This document shows positions 7,253 to 13,466 of a stretch of DNA of 13,466 bases, piece by piece (positions within the stretch are counted from its first letter, which is position 1; each line of letters opens with the position of its first letter). This DNA comes from Anianibacter sp965662745 (GTDB lineage Bacteria > Pseudomonadota > Alphaproteobacteria > Rhodobacterales > Rhodobacteraceae). The position numbers were made by a program, and so were the translations under genes. The stretch covers positions 1 to 13,466 of the forward strand of contig CBFIJK010000079.1 of NCBI GenBank assembly GCA_965662745.1, written 5' to 3'. The notes below the pieces were generated by a model that searched no databases, was not told the DNA's origin, and saw nothing but the letters and a program-made list of their open reading frames with translations.

Positions 7253-9328
7253 TCAGTTCAGAAGTTCGGGCAGGAAGAGGGCGATCTGCGGGAAGAACAT
7301 CACCAGCATCAGGCCCACGATCTGCAGCCCGATGAAGGGCAGCACCGCGATGAAGATTTCCTGCAAGGTCACATCCTTCGGCGCAACCGATTTCAGCCAG
7401 AAACAGGCCGGGCCGAAGGGCGGCGAGAGAAAGTAGATCTGGATGTTCATCACGAAGAGGATGCCAAACCAGATTTTTGCCTGGTCCTCGGTCAGCCCCA
7501 GTTCCGGTGCCAGTGTCATGACCACGGGCGCGAAGACCGGAACGGTGATCAGGACGATGGCGATCCACTCCATGAAGGTGCCCAGCACCATCAGGATCAG
7601 CATCATCACCAGCACGGTGCCAAGGGCGCTGAGGCCGAGGTCCAGAAATAGCGAGCGCATGAAATCGCCGCCGCCCACCAGGTTGAAGATACCGACGAAC
7701 GACACAGCCCCCAGCACCAGCCAGATGATCGTGCCCACGGTGGTCATGGTGCCCATCATGGCGGCCGACATGACCTCCCAGTTGAACTTGTTGCGGACCG
7801 CCGCGATGAACAGCGCGCCGACACAGCCGACAGCTGCGGCCTCGGTGACCGAGGCGATGCCGCCATAGATCGAGCCCATCACGGCGCCGATCAAGAGAAT
7901 GCAGAGGAGAACGGCAGTCAGCCGGTCCTTCGACAGCTTTTGCTGCGATCCGGTCATCTCGGCCACTTCCGCTGCGGTGGGCGCAAGGCTGTGGTTGAGG
8001 TTCACGCGGATCAGCACATAGCCCGCGTAGAACACCGCCAGCATGATCCCAGGGATCGCGCCCGCCATGAAGAGATCGCCGATGCCCACTTCGGCGGCGA
8101 GGCCGTAGACGATCATGATGATCGAGGGCGGGATCAGGGTGGCCAGCGCGCCAGAGGCGCAGATCAGGCCGATGGACAGCTTGCGGTCATAGCCTAGGCG
8201 GAACATCTGGGGCAGGGCGACAAGGCCCAGCATCACGATCTCGCCGCCCATCACGCCCGACATGGCCGCAAGGATCACCGCGACCACCGTGGTCTGGACT
8301 GCGACGCCGCCGCGCAAGTTGCCGGCGAAGATGCTCATCGCATCGAAAAGGTCTTCGGCGATGCCCGCGCGTTCGAGGATCGAGGCCATCAGCACGAAGA
8401 ACGGCACCGCGACGAGGCTGTAGTGCTCTAGTAGGCCGACGGCGTTTGACGAAACCAGAAACAGCCCGCGCGGCCCGAAAAAGCCAACCGCCATGATGAC
8501 CGAGACGAACAGCGTCACCATGCCCAGCGGCATGCCGGTCATCATCAGCGCGATCAGCAAGAGCACCATGATGAGAGAGATCGTGCCAAGATCCATCCCG
8601 CGCAGATCGAGCGCCTTGGATGGGTCCATCGCCTTGCCGATGCCCGAGATGAAATCCGAGAAGATCGCCGCGACTTGAAAATCCATCACGTGCGACAGGA
8701 AGGCAGCGATGAAATAGACGACGAAATACGCGCCCACGATCTTGACCGCCAAACGCGCCATCGGGTGCGTCAGGTGGCGATAGAGGTTCATCATGAGCTG
8801 CGCGAGATAAAGGAACGCGCCGGTGACCATCAGGCCCTTCATCATCATCGGAAGAGGAGAGTTGAAGGCCGAGCCGGATTTTTCCACCCGCATGATGCTG
8901 TCATAGGCGCGGATCGAGGCGTCGGTCAGCAGCATGTAAAGTGCCAGGACGCCGACCACCATCGCGAAGAGATCGAGCCACCAGCGCTGGCTTGGGCTGG
9001 CGAGATTGTGGATCACCGTGATCGCGATATGGCGCTTTTTCATCGTCACATAGCCTGCCGAAAGCATCCAGGCGGCGGCGACGGTGACCATGACGGTCTC
9101 GAAGGCCCAGTAGGTGGGCTGGTTCAGGACATAGCGGGAAAAGACTTCCCACAACGTGGCGAGGGCGGCGACCAGGTAGAACGTCGAGATCGCGATGCCG
9201 GTGATGTGGCTTGTATGCTCAACCACCGTGTACTGATCGCGCGGCAGGTCCGGATCGTCATCCAGCGGATTCTGCGCGGCGATCTCGATCTCGGTGTCTT
9301 CCAGTGCGTCATCCAGGCTGCGCGTCAT
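7253..9328 (-). CDS. TRAP transporter permease, fused DctQ-DctM
   Basis: A 691-residue inner-membrane protein joining the small (Q) and large (M) TRAP subunits. After a polar, acidic cytosolic head (1-40), the Q part has helices at about 43-63, 77-95, 117-134 and 161-183 with the family motif RYVLNQPTYWAFE (65-77). A further helix at about 193-214 probably links the halves, as known fused QM proteins need an extra helix to orient M. The M part (from about 248) shows TLIPPSIIMIVYG (397-409), YGGIASVTEAAAVG (488-501) and FLSPPFGPACFW (633-644), hallmarks of the DctM transport core. Such permeases use an Na+ or H+ gradient to import acids handed over by the periplasmic protein encoded upstream. 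The Shine-Dalgarno is GGAGAGGGA about 10 nt before the ATG. The TGA overlaps the Shine-Dalgarno of the small gene, so expression is coupled. Confidence 0.93.
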   Translation of the reverse strand: MTRSLDDALEDTEIEIAAQNPLDDDPDLPRDQYTVVEHTSHITGIAISTFYLVAALATLWEVFSRYVLNQPTYWAFETVMVTVAAAWMLSAGYVTMKKRHIAITVIHNLASPSQRWWLDLFAMVVGVLALYMLLTDASIRAYDSIMRVEKSGSAFNSPLPMMMKGLMVTGAFLYLAQLMMNLYRHLTHPMARLAVKIVGAYFVVYFIAAFLSHVMDFQVAAIFSDFISGIGKAMDPSKALDLRGMDLGTISLIMVLLLIALMMTGMPLGMVTLFVSVIMAVGFFGPRGLFLVSSNAVGLLEHYSLVAVPFFVLMASILERAGIAEDLFDAMSIFAGNLRGGVAVQTTVVAVILAAMSGVMGGEIVMLGLVALPQMFRLGYDRKLSIGLICASGALATLIPPSIIMIVYGLAAEVGIGDLFMAGAIPGIMLAVFYAGYVLIRVNLNHSLAPTAAEVAEMTGSQQKLSKDRLTAVLLCILLIGAVMGSIYGGIASVTEAAAVGCVGALFIAAVRNKFNWEVMSAAMMGTMTTVGTIIWLVLGAVSFVGIFNLVGGGDFMRSLFLDLGLSALGTVLVMMLILMVLGTFMEWIAIVLITVPVFAPVVMTLAPELGLTEDQAKIWFGILFVMNIQIYFLSPPFGPACFWLKSVAPKDVTLQEIFIAVLPFIGLQIVGLMLVMFFPQIALFLPELLN

Positions 9329-9404
9329 GTCCGGCTGTCCCTCTCCAGGCCGCGGCCCTTATCGGCGCGGTCTTGAAATTCTGTCATTTTGGTAAGGGGT
9401 GGGC

Positions 9405-9427
9405 ATGCCCGGCGATCCACCGGGCAT
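9405..9427 (-). promoter_or_regulatory. Stem-loop between TRAP binding-protein and permease genes
   Basis: A perfect 8-bp inverted repeat, ATGCCCGG / CCGGGCAT, with a 7-nt loop, located 26 nt after the binding-protein stop inside a 125-nt intergenic gap that is unusually wide for this operon. There is no U-run after it on the transcribed strand, so it is not a classic intrinsic terminator. A stable hairpin here would fit a 3'-end protector or partial attenuator that gives more binding protein than permease, which is common in binding-protein-dependent transport operons. The structure is visible; the role is inferred. Confidence 0.5.
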
Positions 9428-9453
9428 CCCGTATCGTCAAAAGGGACGGTGCC

Positions 9454-10482
9454 TTACAGCAGGCCCGCTTCCTTCATGAAGGCGATATGCGTGTCGAACA
9501 CTTCCTGGGCGAGATCGGAACCCGAGGCAAAGTCGGCCCAGGCTTCCTGTGCGATCACGCGCAGTGCGTCCCGCTCGTTCTGCGGCCAGTCGATGACCTC
9601 GATTTCGCCGGCGGCCTTGTCACGCGCGACAAGCTGGCGATCGAGACGCTCGAAATGCTGGCGCAGGCCATTGTAGGCTGCTAGATACCAGGTCTCGAGG
9701 GCCACCATCTGCGCATCAGTCAATTCTTCGGCCACGGCCTCGGACACGGTGAATTGCAGGATCGGCGTGGAATGGATGCCGGGGAAGATCGGGAACTTGG
9801 CGATCTTGTGCATGCCGTTGGCGTCGTTGTTCGCGTAGGCCGAGTTGTCCGCTGCGTCGATCACGCCCTTCTCCAGTGCGCCGTAAGTTTCCGAGCCGGA
9901 CATCGACACGGGCGCGGCACCCGCACGCTTGAATACGTCAGCGGCAAGACCCTCGGGCGAGCGGATTTTCAGGCCGGCGAGATCGGCCACGCCGCGCACC
10001 GGAACTTTCGACACGAAGGCTTCGCGCGCATAGGCACCGCAGCCGACGACATGGACGCCTTCGAAATGCGCGTCATACAGCTTTTGCAGCATTTCCTTGC
10101 CGCCGCCCTGTGCGCAGAACGCCTGGATCTGGTCGGCGCTGTCATAGCCCGCGATCAGGTCGCCCATCAGCGCAAAGGCCGGGTCGATGCCCGCGAAATA
10201 GTTGATCGAGGTCAGGTCGCCGTCGAGGATACCGACCGAGATCGCCTCTGCCGTTTCGCGGCGCGGAACGACAGCGTCGATGGGAAGAAGTTCGACGGTC
10301 AGCGCACCACCGGTCATTTCCTCAAGCTTCGGAACCCACTCTTCGTTGAGATAGGCTAGCGACGCGTGGCTGGCGTTCGACGATGTCTGGATCTTCAGAA
10401 CGCGGTCCGCTGCCGTTGCAGCAGTCGAGCCGATTCCCACCGCTGCAACCGTCAGCGCCATGCTCAGTGTTTTGAAATTCAT
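9454..10482 (-). CDS. dctP: TRAP transporter substrate-binding protein (DctP family)
   Basis: A 342-residue periplasmic binding protein and the first gene of the operon. The signal peptide is clear: MNFK, a hydrophobic core (about 7-18) and a likely cut after STAATA A (around residue 25). The start at 10482 is chosen because GGGAGGA lies 7 nt upstream; the in-frame ATG at 10497 would place five extra residues before the signal peptide and overlap that site. The DctP signature appears as ADLAGLKIRSPEG (166-178), where R174 is the conserved arginine that grips the substrate carboxylate, followed by ETYGALEKGVIDAADN (198-213). It delivers a carboxylated ligand to the fused permease encoded downstream. 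Given the enzymes in the operon, an aldonate or other sugar acid is expected; the exact ligand cannot be read from the sequence. Confidence 0.93.
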   Translation of the reverse strand: MNFKTLSMALTVAAVGIGSTAATAADRVLKIQTSSNASHASLAYLNEEWVPKLEEMTGGALTVELLPIDAVVPRRETAEAISVGILDGDLTSINYFAGIDPAFALMGDLIAGYDSADQIQAFCAQGGGKEMLQKLYDAHFEGVHVVGCGAYAREAFVSKVPVRGVADLAGLKIRSPEGLAADVFKRAGAAPVSMSGSETYGALEKGVIDAADNSAYANNDANGMHKIAKFPIFPGIHSTPILQFTVSEAVAEELTDAQMVALETWYLAAYNGLRQHFERLDRQLVARDKAAGEIEVIDWPQNERDALRVIAQEAWADFASGSDLAQEVFDTHIAFMKEAGLL

Positions 10483-10503
10483 GACTTTTCCTCCCATGAA
10501 ACC

Positions 10504-10532
10504 CTGTTATGCCCAAGCCCGGTCGAACTCAA
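10504..10532 (-). promoter_or_regulatory. Candidate promoter of the TRAP/sugar-acid operon
   Basis: On the minus strand TTGAGT (10532-10527) and TAACAG (10509-10504) are separated by 17 bp and resemble sigma-70 -35 and -10 boxes. Transcription would begin near 10497, just upstream of the GGGAGGA site and the ATG at 10482, so the leader would be very short. The match to consensus is weak (4 of 6 at each box). The palindrome at 10540-10557 would lie just upstream of the -35 box. Confidence 0.3.
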
Positions 10533-10539
10533 GACTAGA

Positions 10540-10557
10540 CAACTAGTATATTAGTTG
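10540..10557. promoter_or_regulatory. Probable GntR operator palindrome
   Basis: CAACTAGTATATTAGTTG is an 18-bp imperfect palindrome in which 16 positions pair and one symmetric pair (G10546 with T10551) does not. It lies in the 149-bp region between the divergent regulator and TRAP genes, and it is AT-rich in an otherwise GC-rich window. FCD-type GntR proteins bind short palindromes with a central TATA-like step near their own genes, so this is the best candidate site for the neighbouring regulator. From here it could control both directions. Binding is inferred, not shown. Confidence 0.55.
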
Positions 10558-10583
10558 AAAAGATCAGGCAACGACACATTTCA

Positions 10584-10600
10584 TCTCTTTTGCTAAGAGA
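10584..10600. repeat. Inverted repeat in the leader of the GntR gene
   Basis: TCTCTT and AAGAGA form a 6-bp inverted repeat around the 5-nt loop TTGCT, 31 bp upstream of the regulator start codon and just ahead of its GGGAG site. It could be a second operator half-pair or a small RNA hairpin. It differs in sequence from the palindrome at 10540-10557, so if it binds protein it is probably not the same one. The evidence is symmetry only. Confidence 0.25.
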
Positions 10601-10631
10601 CAGTGACGGAAGACGGCGCAGGGAGTAGCGC

Positions 10632-11357
10632 ATGGCCAGTTTGGCGACGAATTTCGACAGCGGGACGCCCCGCCCCGGCAGACCCGCCACCGGCGCGCCC
10701 GATCGCGTCTATGAGGCGCTGCGCGAACGCATCCTCAGTTTCGATCTGCCGCCGGGTACGGTTCTCAGCCGCAGCGAGATCGCGGATGAATACCGGGTCA
10801 GCCAGACACCCGTGCGCGATGCACTGCTGAGGTTGGGGCAGGACGGCCTCGTGCGAATCTTCCCGCAGTCAAAGACGCTCGTGACTCATATCGACGTCCA
10901 GCAACTGTCCGAAGCGCATTTTCTGCGTGTGGCGGTCGAGACTGAGGTCGCGCGCCGTCTGGCAGGGACCTCGAACCCCGCGGCGCTTGGCCGGGCCAAG
11001 GGCATTCTGCGGATGCAGGAGGCGCTTCTCGGTGCGCCGGACCAGATCGACGTTTTCGCTGATCTTGACCGTGACTTTCACCGAACGCTGTTCGACGGGG
11101 TCGGCGTGCTGCCCCTCTACAAGATGGTCACGGATCGTCTGGGGCATCTCTACCGCTGCCAGCGGCTTGAACTGCCCCATGAGGGCCGGGCCCGAGACAT
11201 CGTGGCCGCCCATGGTGCGATCCTGAAAGGCATCGAGTCCGGCGATCCAAGCGCCGCGGCAGCCGCTGTCCGCGAGCATCTGTCCGGCACGATCAGCCGC
11301 ATCGATTCCATTCGCGAGAAGTACCCCGAGCACTTCACCGACGGCGATCCCCTGTAG
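10632..11357 (+). CDS. GntR-family transcriptional regulator, FCD (FadR) subfamily
   Basis: A 241-residue DNA-binding regulator. After a Pro/Arg-rich leader (1-24), the winged helix-turn-helix spans about 25-85, with LSRSEIADEYRVSQTPVRDA (45-64) as the recognition region. The C-terminal FCD domain (about 93-220) keeps all four metal ligands of the family: D146 and H150 in DLDRDFH, H194 in AAHGAILKGI and H216 in VREHL; the spacing matches the metal site described for Thermotoga TM0439. FCD regulators usually bind carboxylated metabolites near this metal. It is divergent from the TRAP operon, so it most likely represses that operon and is released by the sugar acid or a keto-deoxy product. AGGGAG lies 6 nt before the ATG. 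The function class is firm; the effector is inferred. Confidence 0.92.
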   Translation: MASLATNFDSGTPRPGRPATGAPDRVYEALRERILSFDLPPGTVLSRSEIADEYRVSQTPVRDALLRLGQDGLVRIFPQSKTLVTHIDVQQLSEAHFLRVAVETEVARRLAGTSNPAALGRAKGILRMQEALLGAPDQIDVFADLDRDFHRTLFDGVGVLPLYKMVTDRLGHLYRCQRLELPHEGRARDIVAAHGAILKGIESGDPSAAAAAVREHLSGTISRIDSIREKYPEHFTDGDPL

Positions 11358-11381
11358 CCGGGTCGCAAGCCGCGCCGAACC

Positions 11382-12599
11382 TCACACAGCCCGGAGCGCG
11401 ACGGCGACGCCCTGGCCCACGCCGACACACAGGGTGGCCAATGCTTGCTTGGCCTTGCCGTCCGCAATATCCAGCGCCGCCGATCCGACCAGCCGCGCGC
11501 CGGACATGCCCAGCGGATGGCCAAGCGCGATGGCGCCACCGTTCGGGTTGATATGCGGGGCGAAGGGATCAAGCTGAAGCGCGCGGCAGACTGCGATGGC
11601 CTGGGCCGCGAAGGCCTCGTTCAACTCGATCAGGTTGAAATCTTCAGGCGTCATCCCAAGACGCTCGCACAAGGCGCGCGTGGCCGTCACCGGCCCGATG
11701 CCCATGGTCCGCGGCGCGACACCTGTACTTGCAGCCCCCACGTATTCGGCGAGCGGCGTCAGCCCGCGCGACGCGACCGCCTTTTCCGATGCAAGGATCA
11801 GCGCCGCCGCGCCGTCATTCACGCCCGACGCGTTGCCTGCCGTCACCGTCCCGCCCTCGCGGAACGGTGCGCGCAGTTTGGCAAGCGCATCCAGCGTCGT
11901 CTCACGCAGGTGTTCATCAGTGTCCACGCGGACCGGATCACCCCGGCGCCGGGGGACGTCGACCGGTACGATTTCCCGCGCGTAGCGGCCCGAAGCCTGC
12001 GCCGCCGCCGTGCGGGTCTGGCTGGACAACGCAAAGCGATCCTGATCCGCGCGGCTGACGCCATGCTCTTCGGCGACGTTCTCGGCGGTTTCGGGCATGG
12101 AGTCGGTGCCGTACATCTCGGCAATTTTCCGGTTCACGAACCGCCAGCCGATGGTCGTGTCATGGATTTCGGCCTGCCGCGAAAACCCGGCCTCGGCCTT
12201 GGGCATGACGAAGGGCGCGCGGCTCATGCTTTCCGCGCCGCCCGCGATCACGAGATCGGCCTCGCCGACCTGGATCTGCCGCGCCCCGGCGATCACCGCA
12301 TCCATGCCCGAGGCGCAGAGCCGGTTCACTGTCAGCCCCGGAACGCTGTCGGGCAAACCCGCCAGCAATAGCGCCATGCGCGCGACGTTGCGATTGTCCT
12401 CCCCCGCCTGATTGGCCGCGCCGAGAACCACCTGGTTCACCTGCGACGGATCAAGCTTTGGGTGCCGTTCCATCAGCGCGCGAATCGGGATGGCCGCCAG
12501 ATCGTCGGCCCGGACCGATGACAGCGCGCCGCCATAGCGGCCGATGGGTGTGCGGACATAGTCGCAGATGAAGACGCGTTGGGTTTGCACGGGCGGCAT
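11382..12599 (-). CDS. pcaF: Beta-ketoadipyl-CoA thiolase (3-oxoadipyl-CoA thiolase)
   Basis: A 405-residue thiolase that splits beta-ketoadipyl-CoA into succinyl-CoA and acetyl-CoA, the last step of the beta-ketoadipate and phenylacetate routes. Catalytic residues are C95 in NRLCASGMDA, H361 in GGAIALGHPLG and C391 in LCVGVGQG. PcaF-specific blocks such as GAANQAGEDNRNVARMALLL (60-79) and DTTIGWRF (147-154) separate it from general acetyl-CoA acetyltransferases. The start is uncertain: ATG 12599 is used here, but the only Shine-Dalgarno-like site (GAAAGG) touches it and fits better a GTG at 12590, which would give a start three residues later. A GTG at 12629 is also in frame. It converges on the GntR gene (24 nt gap, no terminator seen) and is probably not part of the sugar-acid operon. 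It may belong with the aromatic genes at the left edge. Confidence 0.9.
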   Translation of the reverse strand: MPPVQTQRVFICDYVRTPIGRYGGALSSVRADDLAAIPIRALMERHPKLDPSQVNQVVLGAANQAGEDNRNVARMALLLAGLPDSVPGLTVNRLCASGMDAVIAGARQIQVGEADLVIAGGAESMSRAPFVMPKAEAGFSRQAEIHDTTIGWRFVNRKIAEMYGTDSMPETAENVAEEHGVSRADQDRFALSSQTRTAAAQASGRYAREIVPVDVPRRRGDPVRVDTDEHLRETTLDALAKLRAPFREGGTVTAGNASGVNDGAAALILASEKAVASRGLTPLAEYVGAASTGVAPRTMGIGPVTATRALCERLGMTPEDFNLIELNEAFAAQAIAVCRALQLDPFAPHINPNGGAIALGHPLGMSGARLVGSAALDIADGKAKQALATLCVGVGQGVAVALRAV

Positions 12600-12738
12600 C
12601 CTTTCTTGAGGCTCAGGCGATCCTGTCACAGGGCTTGTGCAGGGTGAAAGGGGCGACCGGCAAGTCCTGCCCGGGCTTGAGCCGGTGCGCGGTGCGCCCT
12701 AGCGTGATCTGCAGCCAATACAGCGAGGGACCACAGTC
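12600..12738. promoter_or_regulatory. Divergent intergenic region with an inverted repeat
   Basis: This 139-bp stretch separates the thiolase and isomerase genes, which point away from each other, so it must hold promoters for both. No convincing -35/-10 pair was found. The only structure seen is an imperfect inverted repeat at 12622-12643 (CCTGTCACA and TGTGCAGG around GGGCT, with one bulged T), which could be an operator or a leader hairpin of the thiolase mRNA. Confidence 0.3.
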
Positions 12739-13422
12739 ATGAAACGATCCGAAATCAACAACATCATGGCGCGCGCGCATGACATGATCCGCTCTTACGG
12801 CTTTACCCTCCCGCCTTTTGCGGGTTGGTCGCCCGACACCTTCCGCGCGAAGAAAGACGAAGCTCGGCATATCATAGACAGCCGCTGCGGCTGGGACATC
12901 ACCGATTACGGCGCGGGCAAGTTCGATGAGATGGGTCTGTTTCTCTTTACCCTGCGCAACGGGCTGCTGGACGATCTGAAGCGCGGCGGCGGCATGTGCT
13001 ATGCCGAAAAACTGCTGATCTCGCGGCAGGATCAGCTAAGCCCGATGCACACGCATGTCCTGAAGGCTGAAGACATCATCAACCGCGGCGGCGCGCCACT
13101 GATCGTCGAGCTTTATGGCTCCGACGACAGTGGCCGCTTTGCCGAGGATCGCGGCGGCACCGGCTGGTGCGACGGCATCCGGCGCGACTATGGCCCGGGC
13201 GAAAAGCTGTGCCTTGCCCCCGGCGAAAGCGTGACGCTTCGCCCCGGCGACTGGCACGCCTTCTGGGGCGAGGGCGGGGATGTCCTCATCGGAGAGGTCT
13301 CGACCGTGAACGATGACGAGACGGACAACGTCTTCCGCGACCCTATAGGCCGGTTCTCGCGGATCGAAGAGGATGAGGCACCGACGCATCTACTCGTCAG
13401 CGACTACTCGGAATGGCTTTGA
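12739..13422 (+). CDS. D-lyxose ketol-isomerase family protein (cupin)
   Basis: A 227-residue protein that matches the length and layout of E. coli-type D-lyxose isomerase, which interconverts D-lyxose with D-xylulose and also D-mannose with D-fructose, using Mn2+. It has the family N-terminus MKRSEINNIM, the block LPPFAGWSPD (24-33) and GWDITDYGAGKF (51-62). The cupin metal site is visible as H104 and H106 in SPMHTHVLKAED, E111 in the same segment, and H173 in PGDWHAFWGEGG. GAGGGA lies 8 nt before the ATG. It is not in the TRAP operon and its partners may lie to the right of the window. Supply of a pentulose for phosphorylation is the expected role. The family is confident; the preferred sugar is uncertain. 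Confidence 0.87.
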   Translation: MKRSEINNIMARAHDMIRSYGFTLPPFAGWSPDTFRAKKDEARHIIDSRCGWDITDYGAGKFDEMGLFLFTLRNGLLDDLKRGGGMCYAEKLLISRQDQLSPMHTHVLKAEDIINRGGAPLIVELYGSDDSGRFAEDRGGTGWCDGIRRDYGPGEKLCLAPGESVTLRPGDWHAFWGEGGDVLIGEVSTVNDDETDNVFRDPIGRFSRIEEDEAPTHLLVSDYSEWL

Positions 13423-13466
13423 CGCACGGCGCTTGGACGGGCTTTCAACGCGCGGATTGACAAGTC

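Noticed and set aside
10555..10583. Forward promoter for the GntR gene with TTGAAA at 10555-10560
   Set aside because: The hexamer 17 bp downstream (ATTTCA) is a poor -10 box, so the start of the regulator transcript is left undefined.
12613..12870. Minus-strand ORF of 85 codons between thiolase and isomerase
   Set aside because: Mostly antisense to the start of the isomerase gene, with no ribosome-binding site or recognisable motif.
13457..13462. TTGACA, a perfect -35 hexamer at the right edge
   Set aside because: A -10 box would fall outside the window, so no promoter can be claimed from six bases.

Overview
This is GC-rich DNA (roughly two thirds G+C by eye) with tight operons, a TRAP transporter and an FCD-type GntR regulator. 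That combination suggests an alphaproteobacterium, most likely of the Rhodobacteraceae/Roseobacter group; the taxonomic call is inference. I see no rRNA, tRNA, CRISPR array, transposase or phage gene.

Layout. (1) 1-1196, plus strand: the 3' end of an FAD-dependent aromatic-ring hydroxylase, overlapping by ATGA an ACMSD-like amidohydrolase (probable decarboxylase or hydrolase of a ring-derived acid). (2) 1213-10482, minus strand: one eight-gene operon, read right to left: TRAP substrate-binding protein, fused TRAP permease (DctQ+DctM in one chain), a 40-aa single-helix membrane protein, IlvD/Edd-type aldonate dehydratase (L-arabinonate dehydratase type), DHDPS-family lyase, RraA-fold aldolase-like protein, UxaA-type altronate/galactarate dehydratase, and a ketopantoate-reductase-family oxidoreductase. 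(3) 10632-11357, plus strand: a divergent GntR/FCD regulator, with an 18-bp imperfect palindrome in the shared 149-bp promoter region. (4) 11382-12599, minus strand: beta-ketoadipyl-CoA thiolase (PcaF), convergent with the regulator. (5) 12739-13422, plus strand: D-lyxose isomerase-family cupin, divergent from the thiolase.

How it may work together. The TRAP system would import a sugar acid using an ion gradient. AraD and/or the UxaA protein would dehydrate it to a 2-keto-3-deoxy acid. The DHDPS protein (Schiff-base lysine K163) and/or the RraA-like protein (complete D-X20-R-D motif) would dehydrate or cleave that product. The KPR-family enzyme would oxidise or reduce a keto/hydroxy acid intermediate. 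The GntR protein probably represses the operon and senses the substrate or an intermediate. No sugar dehydrogenase, lactonase, keto-deoxy-acid kinase or ketoglutarate-semialdehyde dehydrogenase lies in the window, so the pathway starts from an acid and its end steps are encoded elsewhere.

The most unusual points are the undescribed-looking 40-aa membrane protein between permease and first enzyme, bracketed by nearly identical stop/Shine-Dalgarno/start modules; the presence of two dehydratases of unrelated families and two candidate lyases of unrelated families in one transcription unit; and a 'ribonuclease regulator' homologue that carries metal-aldolase residues. The exact substrate cannot be read from the sequence.
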